Source: Mesocentrotus franciscanus (Eukaryota; Echinodermata; Echinoidea; Camarodonta; Strongylocentrotidae). From it: a DNA stretch of 64,000 bases. Every line of letters starts with the position of its first letter. The first letter of the stretch is position 1. This document shows positions 1 through 9,924 of the stretch, in pieces. Position numbers and translations under genes: made by a program. Under the pieces are notes generated by a model. It saw only the letters and a list, made by a program, of their open reading frames with translations. It did not search any database and was not told the origin of the DNA. Where the stretch lies: positions 57,778,740 to 57,842,739 of the forward strand of contig CP137666.1 in the NCBI GenBank assembly GCA_037976565.1, written 5' to 3'.

Positions 1-629
1 AGGCCTGCATTGCCAAGCACCAATTTAACACACCAGGGTTCAAAGGGACAAATGCAGCTACAACACCTTTGTATGAGGATGTAAGCACCAGACAAGGATA
101 AAACCCATGACCATTCGCATGAGAGTCAAGAACGTAATACAAATATACCAGCATTCCATTGTCACATAGAAGCTAGGCAGTCGAACATGTCATACACAAG
201 AAATGTTTAATTGAAGACAGCTATTTTGTACAAACATGGATAACCAAACTAAATAAACCATTCCATATTAAACGTGAGTTTTCTAGCTTAGCCAGTGTTA
301 AGACTCTTATGCCATCTCAATTGTGCTTGCACATCACGAATTGTCTTTTATTTTTTATGTTAAAAAGAGCATCTACCTAATGATGGACGTTACAGTTAGT
401 ATACAAGAAGCTGACATTCACATCATTTTGAAACTTTAGATACCTATGTTCCAATGTTCCAACAGCTAAGTGTCCATATGAATATTACAAGAGACACCAT
501 TCAAACACAATCTTTCTCAAATGCATATGCAAGAGATATATTAAAAGAGGGCTGAATTATAGAATACCCCACCAGGACAACCCTAACCCCTAACAGAGGT
601 TCGGGTTGTTCCTGAAAAAAGTCACTGAC
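1..629. other. Intron or downstream sequence of the ASB-like gene
   Basis: This is non-coding sequence after the donor at 628-629. I see no further ankyrin or SOCS-box exon in either strand here, so the rest of the gene lies to the left of the window. Confidence 0.5.
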
Positions 630-1963
630 CTGCCTGGAGTATGACCCTTGCTGTTTCTGTGTTGCCCATGTGACATGCAGCATGCAGAGGTGTCCCATAA
701 TGCAAGTCTGAGGCTTCTAGGTTACTTCCTGCTTTGATCAACTCTTCAACGCACTTTGTGTGTCCTCAAATCAAAGGATATAAAAAATGAAATATACCAA
801 AATTATAACCTGAAATGTTTGAGATTTAAGCTAGGAACCCAAAGATTTTAATGAATTCTCTTATTCTCCTAGGACCAGGCTTAATTAGTACAGAATTTCT
901 ATGACACATGCTCCGCCAAAATTGCTCTGTGGTCAACTTCCTATATTATTAACATAATTACCAACTGCAACTCTGGACCAAATGCTATACCTAACCCTAG
1001 TAACCATACAATTTTTGAGGATATAAAACCTAGAGCAAATGTCACCAGAGCAACTGTATGATCACCAATACAGGAAACATCCGGTCCATGCAGACAATGG
1101 GTTGCTAGCTCGCACGAAACCTTATCCATGATTCAAATGTCTGTACTACCATCTCATTTTCAAAAGCCATACCTCTGGAGGCTGCTTCATTGAGTGGTCC
1201 TGTCCTGGCCATTGGTGGGTTTGGGGTTGCCCCTTCGCTCAACAAGAACTGGACAATCTCCACATTGCCAATGCAACAAGCTTCACAGAGGAGTTGAACC
1301 ATCAATGTTGCCTGCATTTACCTGAGAAAGTAATTACAAAAACCAGCTAAATGCATATTATAAAAAGAAAAAGAAAACATAGTCATGCATGGCAAGTCTC
1401 ATAGATGATAACATAAAAGCACTTGGACATGACTTTGTCCTCTTTATCTGTTGTGTGTTCTCTTGGGAAAATCTTATAATATATTCAATAGATGTGGACA
1501 GTTATTAAGCTGAAAGTTTCCTGTGGTTTCATTCTGCAAATTTCCATGATTTGCCATCAAATTGTTAATTGTTACTTTGTAGAGACTTTATTCAATTTCA
1601 CAGAAGCAAGTTTCACATTGGACACATATCTTTTAAGAGCTACTTTCATTCTGGCTCAAAACATTTCTCTCTAGCTATACAATTTTATCAACATCCTCCT
1701 AAATTGTAGGGTAAACAAAACTGAATGCATTCATCTACTTGGAGACTTACATCAGCACCATGCTTTACAAGCATCTCTGCACAGTAGAGGTATCCCCTAC
1801 TGCAGGCCTCGTGAAGCGGGCTGACTCTATCCGAGGTGCATTTGTTGACGTCCGCACCTCGTCGGATCAGACCATGCAGGGTCATCAGCTGACCCTGGAA
1901 GGCAGCAGCGTGGAGGTCAGTACGATCTTGACCCAGGAATGCATCTCCTTGGAAGAATGACAT
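630..1963 (-). CDS. ASB-like ankyrin-repeat protein (partial, three exons)
   Basis: Ankyrin repeats of a probable ASB (ankyrin repeat and SOCS box) protein, a family that recruits substrates to cullin-5 E3 ubiquitin ligases. Exons read right to left: 1963-1751 (DRTDLHAAAFQGQ, SPLHEACSRG), 1321-1173 (GNIDGSTPL, then CEACCIGNVEIVQFL, GPLNEAASRG) and 764-630 (HTKCVEELI, YGTPLHAACHMGN). All junctions are GT-AG and codons join across them (GAD|V, R-G|H). The repeat order and spacing match the ASB5/9/11/13 group. The last ankyrin repeats and the SOCS box must lie off the left edge. The first exon may begin at the ATG at 1961-1963 or be an internal exon with an acceptor at CCAAG just inside it, which a pyrimidine-rich tract supports. 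The middle exon lacks 2 nt near 1284-1288, which breaks the frame (see finding). Family assignment is firm; the exact paralogue is not. Confidence 0.85.
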
Positions 1964-2412
1964 GTCAAAAAGTGAGAGAAGTAATCTCAATCGAGAGCCC
2001 TGATTTCATTGAGCAATACAAAGCCACTGGCGATAATACTTATATCCACTATCCAGACTCCGATCCTACCAGGGGTACACAGATTTAGGGGTAGGCTCAG
2101 TATTTAGGGGGGAGGGGGACAGATTTATACATCCAACACATGCTAGGTTCCTGTCATTTTGAGGTACCTGTAGTCAACTTGACCTTTTTTCAGTGCTTGA
2201 TATCGTATCAACCTAATAATACTGTATTTATGTGAAATTACTCAGATAAAGGTGAAATTATCATGGAGTAAGTGTCTTACCTGTGTGTCTTGCCAATAGC
2301 GCACCCGACATGATGGTTAAGATCTTCTATACATCATCAGTGCATCTTTTTCTGCTTTATCAAACCCTTTCACTGCACTAGAATGTTACACATACACATG
2401 CATGTGAGGAAT

Positions 2413-2491
2413 GAAGAGAGAGAGAGAGAGAGATAAAGAGAAAGAGAGAGAGAGAGAGAGAGAGGAGAGATAAAGACAGAGAGAGAGATAT

Positions 2492-2534
<43 letters not shown>

Positions 2535-2571
2535 AGATAAAGACAGAGACAGAGAGAGAGAGAGATATTTA
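2413..2571. repeat. (GA)n microsatellite
   Basis: About 160 nt of almost pure GA dinucleotides with short interruptions (GATAAAGA, GGGG). The minus strand reads as an S/L-rich open frame, which is an artefact of the repeat. Confidence 0.95.
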
Positions 2572-2873
2572 CTTTTGTGCTTACTGCCGATTACAAGATG
2601 CAGTTTTTCTAGATACACAGTCAAACATGCATTAGCAACCACCTGTCTATATAAAGACCACATTTTGTTTACCCTTGAAAATTGTTTCTTATTGAAACCA
2701 CTCCAATGGCAATAGGAACCTGTACATAAAGACCACTGGCCTATGCAGACCAATTATCTTAGCTAGATCAAGTGGTGTTTAAACACGGGTTGTTTCACTG
2801 TACCAATATTTTTACACACTTCCTCTATCTATAGGCAGCAGATAGCACTAACCATCATACATATTTGTCCTTT

Positions 2874-2914
2874 ACACAGAAATGCAAACAAAAAAGAAGT
2901 TTGCATTTCTGTGT
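2874..2914. repeat. Perfect 16-bp inverted repeat, 9-nt A-rich loop
   Basis: The arm ACACAGAAATGCAAAC (2874-2889) is exactly complementary to 2899-2914 across the loop AAAAAAGAA. It lies in intergenic AT-rich DNA. No terminator meaning is expected in an animal genome, so it could be a small foldback repeat or chance. Confidence 0.8.
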
Positions 2915-3389
2915 AACTTGTGAAGTTCTGCGCATATGCAGAGTAATTACACAGATTGTGGAATCTTTAATAATAAAATCAATAATGATAAGGAAAGGTA
3001 CCAGTATTTAATTTATTTTTATTAATGCAAAATTTGGATGCACTGTTTACGACTCACATTCATAACGATTGGTCACAATATATCTTCCGAAACACTGAGC
3101 GAGGTGTAAATCCGTAAATTGGCAACAGTTCTTTGACAGATGCACTTAGGTTACTTGATATTTGATATTTGATATTAACTGTAAAAATTCTTATGTATTG
3201 AAAATAGAGTTGTTGTTGGTATTGTTTGTTTGGTTTATTACGTTTCTATTTACAAATTTTTCTATACAAATAATACAAATTTTCTATACAAAGGCTCGTT
3301 TTGGACAAATATGTTCTATTTTCTATAATAATATGCAATATTGCATGTAAAGTTCTTCAAATTCTTCAAAAAGCGACAATTGCTCACGA

Positions 3390-3590
3390 CATTTGCTCGA
3401 CGTCAAATGCTCTGCCGACAGTTGCTCCGCCGACATTTGCTCCTCCGACAGTTGCTCCACCCAAAAAGTGCCCTGTAAAATACAAATGCTCCTACGACAA
3501 TAATTGCTCCTCCCCAAAAGTACCGTTGAAGACAAATGCTCCGCAGATGTATCAGGAGTGCCCTGTAAAAGACAAATGCTCCCTTTGGAG
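3390..3590 (+). repeat. Left outer arm: short tandem repeats (TTTGCTCC/CGACAG type)
   Basis: Repeated TTGCTCC(G/T)CCGACA units of roughly 16 nt diverge toward the right end of the block. They are followed by an A/G-rich stretch (3590-3700). The units match the reverse complement of 7095-7250. Confidence 0.75.
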
Positions 3591-4204
3591 CGAAAAAAAG
3601 AAAAGAAGAAAGGAAAAGAAAGAAAAGGACAAGAAAACATGGAAAAGAAAAGAGAAAAGAAAAGGGTAAAGACAAGGGAAAAAGGACACAAATAGAATAT
3701 AGGAAGATTTAATTTCCATATTTTTGCATTGGCCTATAATTAATGTCGGTAAATCATGCCGGCGTCGTGACATGTCGGGGAAAATGAGAAATAAAATGGA
3801 GTATAATCATTATAATCATTGATTAGGAAAGGGGTGGTAGGCAGGCAGATGGTTTTTTCAGTTAATATATGAAAAGGATGAAAATTCGCTTGCTCGCTAC
3901 GCTAGCTTGCGTCGTATACGTTTTGTACATCAGTGAAAACAAAATCACTATTTGTTGAAAGAAGGTCGACTCAAGGTTGAGAAAAGTTTTTCTATTACTT
4001 AATAATAAAAGCTTCTGCACCTGCTCCCCCTGAAAAAAAGGATCGTGTCTTTCGCAAAGGTTTATTACTTTTTTTCCATCAGTGTCTCCTGATCTGGGAA
4101 TTAAAACGCATCCCCCTTCTCAAAATGCTGGCTACGGCCCTGAATAACAACAACAAAACAAGTCAAAATAAAAAAAACAAAGAAAATGACCCATGAAAGA
4201 AATA

Positions 4205-4325
4205 TTGTCAGCGAAGCATTTGTCGTAGGACTACGAGCATTTGTCTTCCACGAGGCAATTTTCTTTTTTTGAGGACCAATTGACGGCGAGCAATTGTCGG
4301 AGGAGCAAATGTCGGAGGAGCATGA
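4205..4325 (-). repeat. Internal block of outer-arm repeats, right-arm orientation
   Basis: Units such as GTCGGAGGAGCAAATGTCGG are the reverse complement of the left arm at 3390-3590. The CAGGC palindromic domain begins directly after it. It could be the right end of a small element (3.37-4.33 kb) abutting a larger one. Confidence 0.65.
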
Positions 4326-4660
4326 AAGGCAGGCCTGCTTATAGCCTGCTTCAAGCCTGCATAGCTGCTAAAAAGCAGGTTAATTCCTTAGCAAGCACTG
4401 ACCTGCAAAAACGCCGAAATATGCAAATTAGGCAGGCTTAATTTAGCCTGTACATTCTAAAAGCAGGCTTATTTTAGCCTGTTTAAATAGCCTGCAAAAT
4501 CATTTTAACCTGCTCAATTAGCCTGCAAAATTGCCCTGCTTTTTTTAGCATGCCAAATTAACCTGCTTTTTGACTACATAATTAACCTGCAAAAACACTG
4601 AAATATGTAAATTAGGCAGGTTAATTTTTGCATGCTAATCTAAAAGGCAGGCTAACATAA
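4326..4660. repeat. AGGCT/AGCCT palindromic repeat array (left inner arm)
   Basis: Over a dozen copies of GCAGGCT or AGCCTGC, often paired as AGGCTTAATTTAGCCT, occur in 330 nt. The matching array at 6690-7085 lies on the other side of the satellite core. Confidence 0.7.
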
Positions 4661-4862
4661 ATGAAGGTAATCAATCGCCATCACTTATCAGTATTAGGCT
4701 TCTATTTGGTAAATGGCCAGGTAGAAGAACTAGTGATATATTGTTACTGTAATCAATATTTGCAAGTGTCCACCATTAGGTATATGTTAGTTTCAATTGC
4801 ATTAACTCCATCACAAAGATCATTTGAAGTGAATTCAAGATTGACTTTTGTAAAGGTGTGTG

Positions 4863-5042
4863 TGTGATTGGGTTTTTTTTACAGACGTGTATCAATCAGA
4901 TATGATTATTTACGTCTGGGGACCGACCTTTAACGTCACCATCCGAAAGACGTGACTCAGTTTCGAACCTGCGTCCTCGGCTGAATCAGTTTGTAACTTC
5001 CACTTTTAGCTGGATTACAGGCGCACGCCACAACGCCTAGTT
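4863..5042 (-). mobile_element. SINE with 7SL/Alu-like head, minus orientation
   Basis: Read on the minus strand, it starts near CTAGGCGTTGTGGCGTGCGC at about 5040. The stretch GTGGCGTGCGCCTGTAATCC (5013-5032) strongly resembles the 5' region of 7SL RNA and Alu. A B-box-like GCAGGTTCGAAAC follows at 4960-4972. The tail ends in ACACGTCTGTAAAAAAAACCC. A second copy of the 3' half is at 10878-10985. It sits inside the foldback composite, so it probably inserted later. A tRNA-derived origin is the alternative. Confidence 0.6.
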
Positions 5043-5388
5043 GTATGCATGTACACCTATATATAATAAATATATACATGTTGTTTCTTGGTTAGTAATT
5101 ATATAATCAATATATCTATTGCTAAAACATGAAAGTAAGTGTAACATGGTCAGACAAATAATCTATTGGTCAATAATTGCTAAAGGAAAAATACAAATCA
5201 CAAAATTGATGTGCATTTTCATAATTTGCTTAAAAAATCATTTTTCTGTAACACGTGTAAAGCCGTAATAATGAATATTCATGAGATATATAGATCTGTT
5301 GGTTTCTGTTGGTTTCTATTGGACTTATTGCAGTCAGGTGGCTTAGCGTCAAATTTATCGACTATCGATCGTTACATGCCAGATAAAA

Positions 5389-6480
5389 GCACCATTTTTG
5401 GTACAGGGCTTCCTTAGGACTAACTAAACGATATTAGGCTAGGAGCCCCCGGCAAAAAATTCAATTTAAGGGTGTGGGGGCGGGGGCGACTTTTTGGAGC
5501 CCCCAACTAATTTCATAACATTGATTTGTTGTACAAATGCCATTTTCTGGTACAGGGCTTCCTTAGGACCTACTGAACGATATTAGGGTAGGAGCCCCCG
5601 GCAAAAATATCATATAAGGGTGTGGGGCGGCGCCTTGTAGCCCCCAAATAATTCAGAAGGTAATATAACATTGATTTGATGTTGTACAAATGCCATTTTT
5701 GGTACAGGGCTTCCTTAGGACCTACTGAACGATATTAGGGTAGAAGCCCTTGGCAAGAATATCATATAAGGGTGTGGGGCGGGGGCGTCGCCTCGTAGCC
5801 CCAAATAATTTAGAAGGTAATATAACATTGATTTGTTGTTTTACAAATGCCATTTTTGGTACAGGGCTTCCTTAGGACCTACTGAACGATATTAGGTAGG
5901 AGCCCCGGCAAAAATATCATATAAGGGTGTGGGGCGGGCGGGCGTTGTAGCCCCAAATAATTTAGAAGGTAATATAACATTGATTTGATGTTGTACAAAT
6001 GCCATTTTTGGTACAGGGCTTCCTTAGGACCTACTGAACGATATTAGGGTAGAAGCCCTTGGCAAGAATATCATATAAGGGTGTGGGCGGGGCATCGCCT
6101 CGTAGCCCCAAATAATTTAGAAGGTAATATAACATTGATTTGATGTTGTACAAATGCCATTTTTGGTACAGGGCTTCCTTAGGACCTACTGAACGATATT
6201 AGGGTAGAAGCCCTTGGCAAGAATATCATATAAGGGTGTGGGGCGGGGGCATCGCCTCGTAGCCCCCAAATAATTTAGAAGGTAATATAACATTGATTTG
6301 TTGTTGTACAAATGCCATTTTTGGTACAGGGCTTCCTTAGGACCTACTGAACGATATTAGGGTAGGAGCCCCCGGCAAAAATATCATATAAGGGTGTGGG
6401 CAGGGGAATCGCCTCGTAGTCCACAAATAATTTAGAAGTGCTAAGGTAATATACCATTGGGTTTTTGTTGTACAAACGCC
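5389..6480 (+). repeat. Seven-copy ~154-nt satellite core
   Basis: Copies begin with GCCATTTTTGGTACAGGGC near 5389, 5539, 5692, 5849, 6001, 6156 and 6314, spaced 150-158 nt. Each contains CTTCCTTAGGACCTACTGAA, a GGAGCCCCCGGC block and a GTGTGGGGCGGGGGC tract. Copies differ by small substitutions and G-run lengths, fitting recent tandem expansion. Confidence 0.93.
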
Positions 6481-6519
6481 ATGGGGCCTTCAATCACACA
6501 TATATAATAGTTATGCCGG

Positions 6520-6625
6520 GGCTAGCTCCTACCCTACCATCATTCAGCAGGTCCTAATGAAGCTCTGTACCAAAAATGGCACTTGTACAACAAGAACTCA
6601 ATGTTATATTACCTTTTGTTTAAAC
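6520..6625 (-). repeat. Inverted partial copy of the satellite unit
   Basis: On the minus strand, GAGTTCTTGTTGTACAAGTG, CCATTTTTGGTACAGAGC and AGGACCTGCTGAATGATGG match the 5385-6480 unit. The array is therefore closed on its right by one copy in opposite orientation, in keeping with the foldback layout. Confidence 0.8.
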
Positions 6626-6689
6626 TCTCGAATCACCCCTGATATATAACATTAAACGTGCATGTGAAAAATGACCTACATGCTACATG

Positions 6690-7085
6690 TAAAAAGCAAT
6701 AACAGGTTAAATTTCTAAACCTGCTCAGAGGACATTTCTTCAGATTGCAGGTTAAACAAATTATGATCAAAATTTACATGCTAAAGATTAAACTGCATCT
6801 CATCTGGCATGCTAAAGATTTAACCTGCTAAAACTGTAAGACTATTTTGCAAAATGCATGCTAATTTTTAAATTAACAGGCTGAGATTTAGCCTGCTTAA
6901 ACTGTAAGACTGTTTTGCAAAATGCATGCTAATTTTTAAATATAACAGGCTAAAATTTAACCTGCTAAAACATGTAAGACTGTTGTTCCAAAATACAGGC
7001 TAAAATTTAACATGCAATGGAATAATTAGCATGTATTTAAGAATGCAGGCCAGACGCAGTTCAAAGCAGGCTAAATAAGCCTGCG
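6690..7085. repeat. AGGCT/AGCCT palindromic repeat array (right inner arm)
   Basis: The block carries repeated AACAGGCTAAAATTTAACCTGC segments separated by AAACTGTAAGACTGTTTTGC, a unit of about 80 nt present two to three times. It mirrors 4326-4660. Confidence 0.7.
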
Positions 7086-7094
7086 TTTTGTAAG

Positions 7095-7250
7095 GGCAGT
7101 TATCGGAGGAGAAAATGTCGGCGGAGCAACTGTCAACTGTCAGCGGAGCAACTGTTGGAGGAGCATTTGACGTCGGAGCAAATTTTGCGGAGCAAATGTC
7201 ACGGAGGAATAGTCGCGTTTTGGAGTAACTGTCGGCGGAGCATGTGTCAT
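7095..7250 (-). repeat. Right outer arm: short tandem repeats
   Basis: Repeated GTCGGCGGAGCAACTGTC-like units are the reverse complement of the left outer arm. They end near GTGTCATGGATTGCTTGG. Confidence 0.75.
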
Positions 7251-7262
7251 GGATTGCTTGGT

Positions 7263-9600
7263 ATACCAGACGGTTATTTTTGTCTATGCCTATGGTGAAA
7301 TCAAACAACAATATGCAATATAAATTTAAACATTTCTTAATCTAGATCTAGATTCTAGGTCCTAGATCTAGACCTAGGTCTATATCGTATTATCGATCGG
7401 ATTAGTTTATAAAATTATAGTTATCGCATCACAAATGGGCGTGTATTATTTTTAGAAATAGTCTAGACCTATATTATAATCTCGCTAATATGATTCTCAG
7501 ATTCAGAATAGATCTACCCATTTAAGAAACCTTTTCAAGAATAATTTATCTCAGTGAGATAAAATTTCAGATTTTAACCACCCTGTATATTTAATATATA
7601 TATATAATATGTATTGGCTGTATTGTATTGTATTGTCATATTGTGTGCCGTTGACATTGTGCGTGACGCTGACTCGGGTCTCTCTCAGTCTCTGTCTACA
7701 TTTGCAGGAATTAAATGCGAGCAAACAAACCTATGATTTGTGACAATCTTTAGTAGTGAAGCTCCTCGTGGCAGCAATCAACTTGTCAAATGTAAGTTAG
7801 TACTAGTTAAGTTTTGATGCAATTTCCAGTAATTTGTGGCGGTGCGCGGTGCTTGGTCACATCTTCGGACCCCACATCTTCTCCATCCTCTTGCAGCTCG
7901 GTCTCTAGACTAAATGAAAACAGAAAAATAATGGAGAGCAGAGTGGTATCATTTTTCATAAGTAAAAGTGTCTGCGACAGTCTGCCCATTATTGCAATGC
8001 TTAAGCCCAGTGCTCAAGACCTAATTATAATATCAACGACTTTCCTAAAACTATTTCCTAAAACTAGAAGAATAGAATTAAAAGTAGAAAGAAAAGTAAA
8101 ATATTCATTGTAGTACCGGTACCTAGAAATAGGATCTTGGAGGGTCTTTAAACGAACGTACGCAGGCGATCAAAATGAAAGATGTTATGCACCGACCCCC
8201 ACCATCATGTGCAAGAAGAGGTATCCCCCCCGGATCCAGGAATTTCTTACCGGGGAGGGGCACAAAATCGCATGGGGTGCAATATATGTAAACGATGGAG
8301 CGAAGTGCCAGAGCGAGGCGTCAGCGGCGAGGTAGCGGAGCGACCAAGCGGCCGGGTAAAGCGGGTAAATAAATTGCAAATGCTTCCTATATACTCTGAC
8401 CCTCCCAGAGTAGGAAGCATTTGCAATTTTAGAACCACATTATATTTTCAGGCACTTCCTGGAGTAATATGACGTAAATTGCTTTCTCCTACCTCCAAGA
8501 GCCTAGGGATCTTTTGCAATTTGAACCACATTTGGCGCATCAATGTCCACCGGCACCGCGTCCTGGAAAAAAAACGAGGCCTTCTGATTGGTTAGAAGTT
8601 AGAGAAAAGTGATCTGTCACGTCGCGAGACGTTGTATAATTTATGCTTCGTTGCTGCACAATGCACAAAGACGGTGGTCTGGTACTTCACCAGTAGTACT
8701 TGCAAAAATTATCTCGAGCGAGAGTGTATAACTGTGTTGTTATCCCATTATTCTTTTAAAAGAAATGCAATTCCTCAGTGCTCTCACGGCTCTCTTCTAT
8801 TGTTGTTTAATTCTCTTTCATTGTTTTTCCTTTCTCCTTTAACTCACAAAAATTCTCTCTTCCCCCCTTTTTTCCATCTCTTTTTTTTTTGGTGCCGTTT
8901 TTCTTGTGCTTTTTTTTTGGGGGCTACACGCCTGGCAAGAGGGGCCCCATATTTTGTGTGTCGTAATTCTCAAATGAAAGTTAATTTTGAGTTTGCTTCT
9001 CGCCTATAGTTTGATGGAAAACTGGAAAGGCCTCCTCTCAAATTGGCCCAACTTGAACATCTTTATTTCCTTGTAAATAGTGATTAATTTTTGTATAAAG
9101 ACAACTGGTCATTCTAGTGTAAAACGACAAAGAAGTTTGATTTCTTGTTAAAATCATTTGCATGCCTAGAAATAGATGCTTTGTGTTAGGCCTAATTAGA
9201 TGGAAGATCTTTTCAAAATATTATTCTTAATTACAGCACGTATAGACTCAAGTAGGCCTATGTTTTCATGAAGAGTTATGGTGTGACACAGTTAGGGATC
9301 TGTTATATCTCAATTTCCTTCCCGACATTTTCATCAATTTACACTCTGAGGGGGAAATGTGGCTGGTCGGAGGTCTACAAACATATTAATATGATTGCAG
9401 CTGAAATCCACTTCTTCCCGAACATATTTCCGTAACTTCCAGCCAGCATATATCATCCCTAATGTGCCAGCTTGTAGAAAGTGGATAAATGAATGCTGTA
9501 AACATTGAAATTAAATATGAAAGATGAACAAAATAATGATTATATATTATGCTTTTTATTTGCAAAAACACCAGGTGCCACAAAGTGAAGATATCACAAC
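7263..9600. other. Intergenic, no supported gene
   Basis: The stretch is AT-rich and includes a CTAGATCTAG-rich palindromic patch (7341-7386). A GC-rich block at 8210-8360 (GGATCCAGGAATTTCTTA, then GAGCGAAG/GAGCGAGG) resembles hAT-family pieces at 50.9 kb and 58.6-58.8 kb. A minus-strand frame at about 7807-7920, with an acceptor-like TTTCATTTAG before LETELQEDGEDVG, could be an exon but has no recognisable homology and no clear donor. Confidence 0.5.
8371..8429. repeat. Perfect 19-bp inverted repeat with 21-nt loop
   Basis: AAATTGCAAATGCTTCCTA (8371-8389) pairs exactly with 8411-8429. GCAATTT-GAACCACATT recurs at about 8514-8532, so it is part of a small local repeat. Confidence 0.8.
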
Positions 9601-9624
9601 AAACATAGATAAGTCCCACATATT

Positions 9625-9916
9625 TCTTTTCCCTTCTCCTTATTCTCCTTTCCCCCCTTTTCTCTCCTCCGTCTTTCCCCCTTTCTCTCCTCTCTCTTCC
9701 CCTTTCTTCCTTTCCCCCTCCTTTTTCTCCTCTTCCCTTTTCTCTCCTCCCAGGCCCTTTTCTTCTTCTTTCTCTCTTCCCTATTCTGTCTGTTTCCCCT
9801 CCTTTTTCTTTCCCTCTCCTTTTCCCTCTTTTCTCCCTTTTCTTTTCCCCTTCCCCCTTTCCCCCTTTTTTTTACCGGGGGGCACGGCCCCCTGTGCCCC
9901 CCTGAATCCGCCACTG
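9625..9916 (-). mobile_element. hAT-like terminus followed by pyrimidine-rich tract (fragment)
   Basis: Read on the minus strand it starts CAGTGGCGGATTCAGGGGGG then CACAGGGGGCCGTGCCCCCC, and continues as a 230-nt purine-rich tract. The CAGTGGCGGAT terminus is typical of non-autonomous hAT-like elements, and related ends occur at 15.34 kb and 57.46 kb. I found no partner terminus. Confidence 0.5.
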
Positions 9917-9924
9917 CCCCCTGA

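Larger units (their letters stand above)
3372..7262. mobile_element. Composite foldback-type element (TU-like organisation)
   Basis: The structure is layered. Outer arms are degenerate ~16-nt tandem units: GCTCCGCCGACAGTTGCTCC-type at 3390-3590 and the reverse complement at 7095-7250. Inner arms are rich in GCAGGCTAAATTAGCCTGC-like palindromes (about 4326-4660 and 6690-7085). The core is a seven-copy ~154-nt satellite. Both outer arms share GACGTCAAATGCTC in opposite orientation. A second right-type outer block sits at 4205-4325, so two elements may be nested or one may have rearranged. Long inverted repeats with short tandem repeats in the outer domain are the described organisation of sea urchin TU foldback elements (recalled, not searched). 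No transposase frame is visible, so it would be non-autonomous. The exact ends and target duplication were not resolved. Confidence 0.6.

Noticed and set aside
5389..6480. Regular spaced repeats resembling a CRISPR array
   Set aside because: The whole ~154-nt unit is repeated rather than short repeats with unique spacers, and the host is an animal.
7807..7989. Minus-strand frame LETELQEDGEDVGSEDVTKHR as an exon
   Set aside because: An acceptor-like TTTCATTTAG precedes it but there is no donor, no homology and no neighbouring exon in phase.
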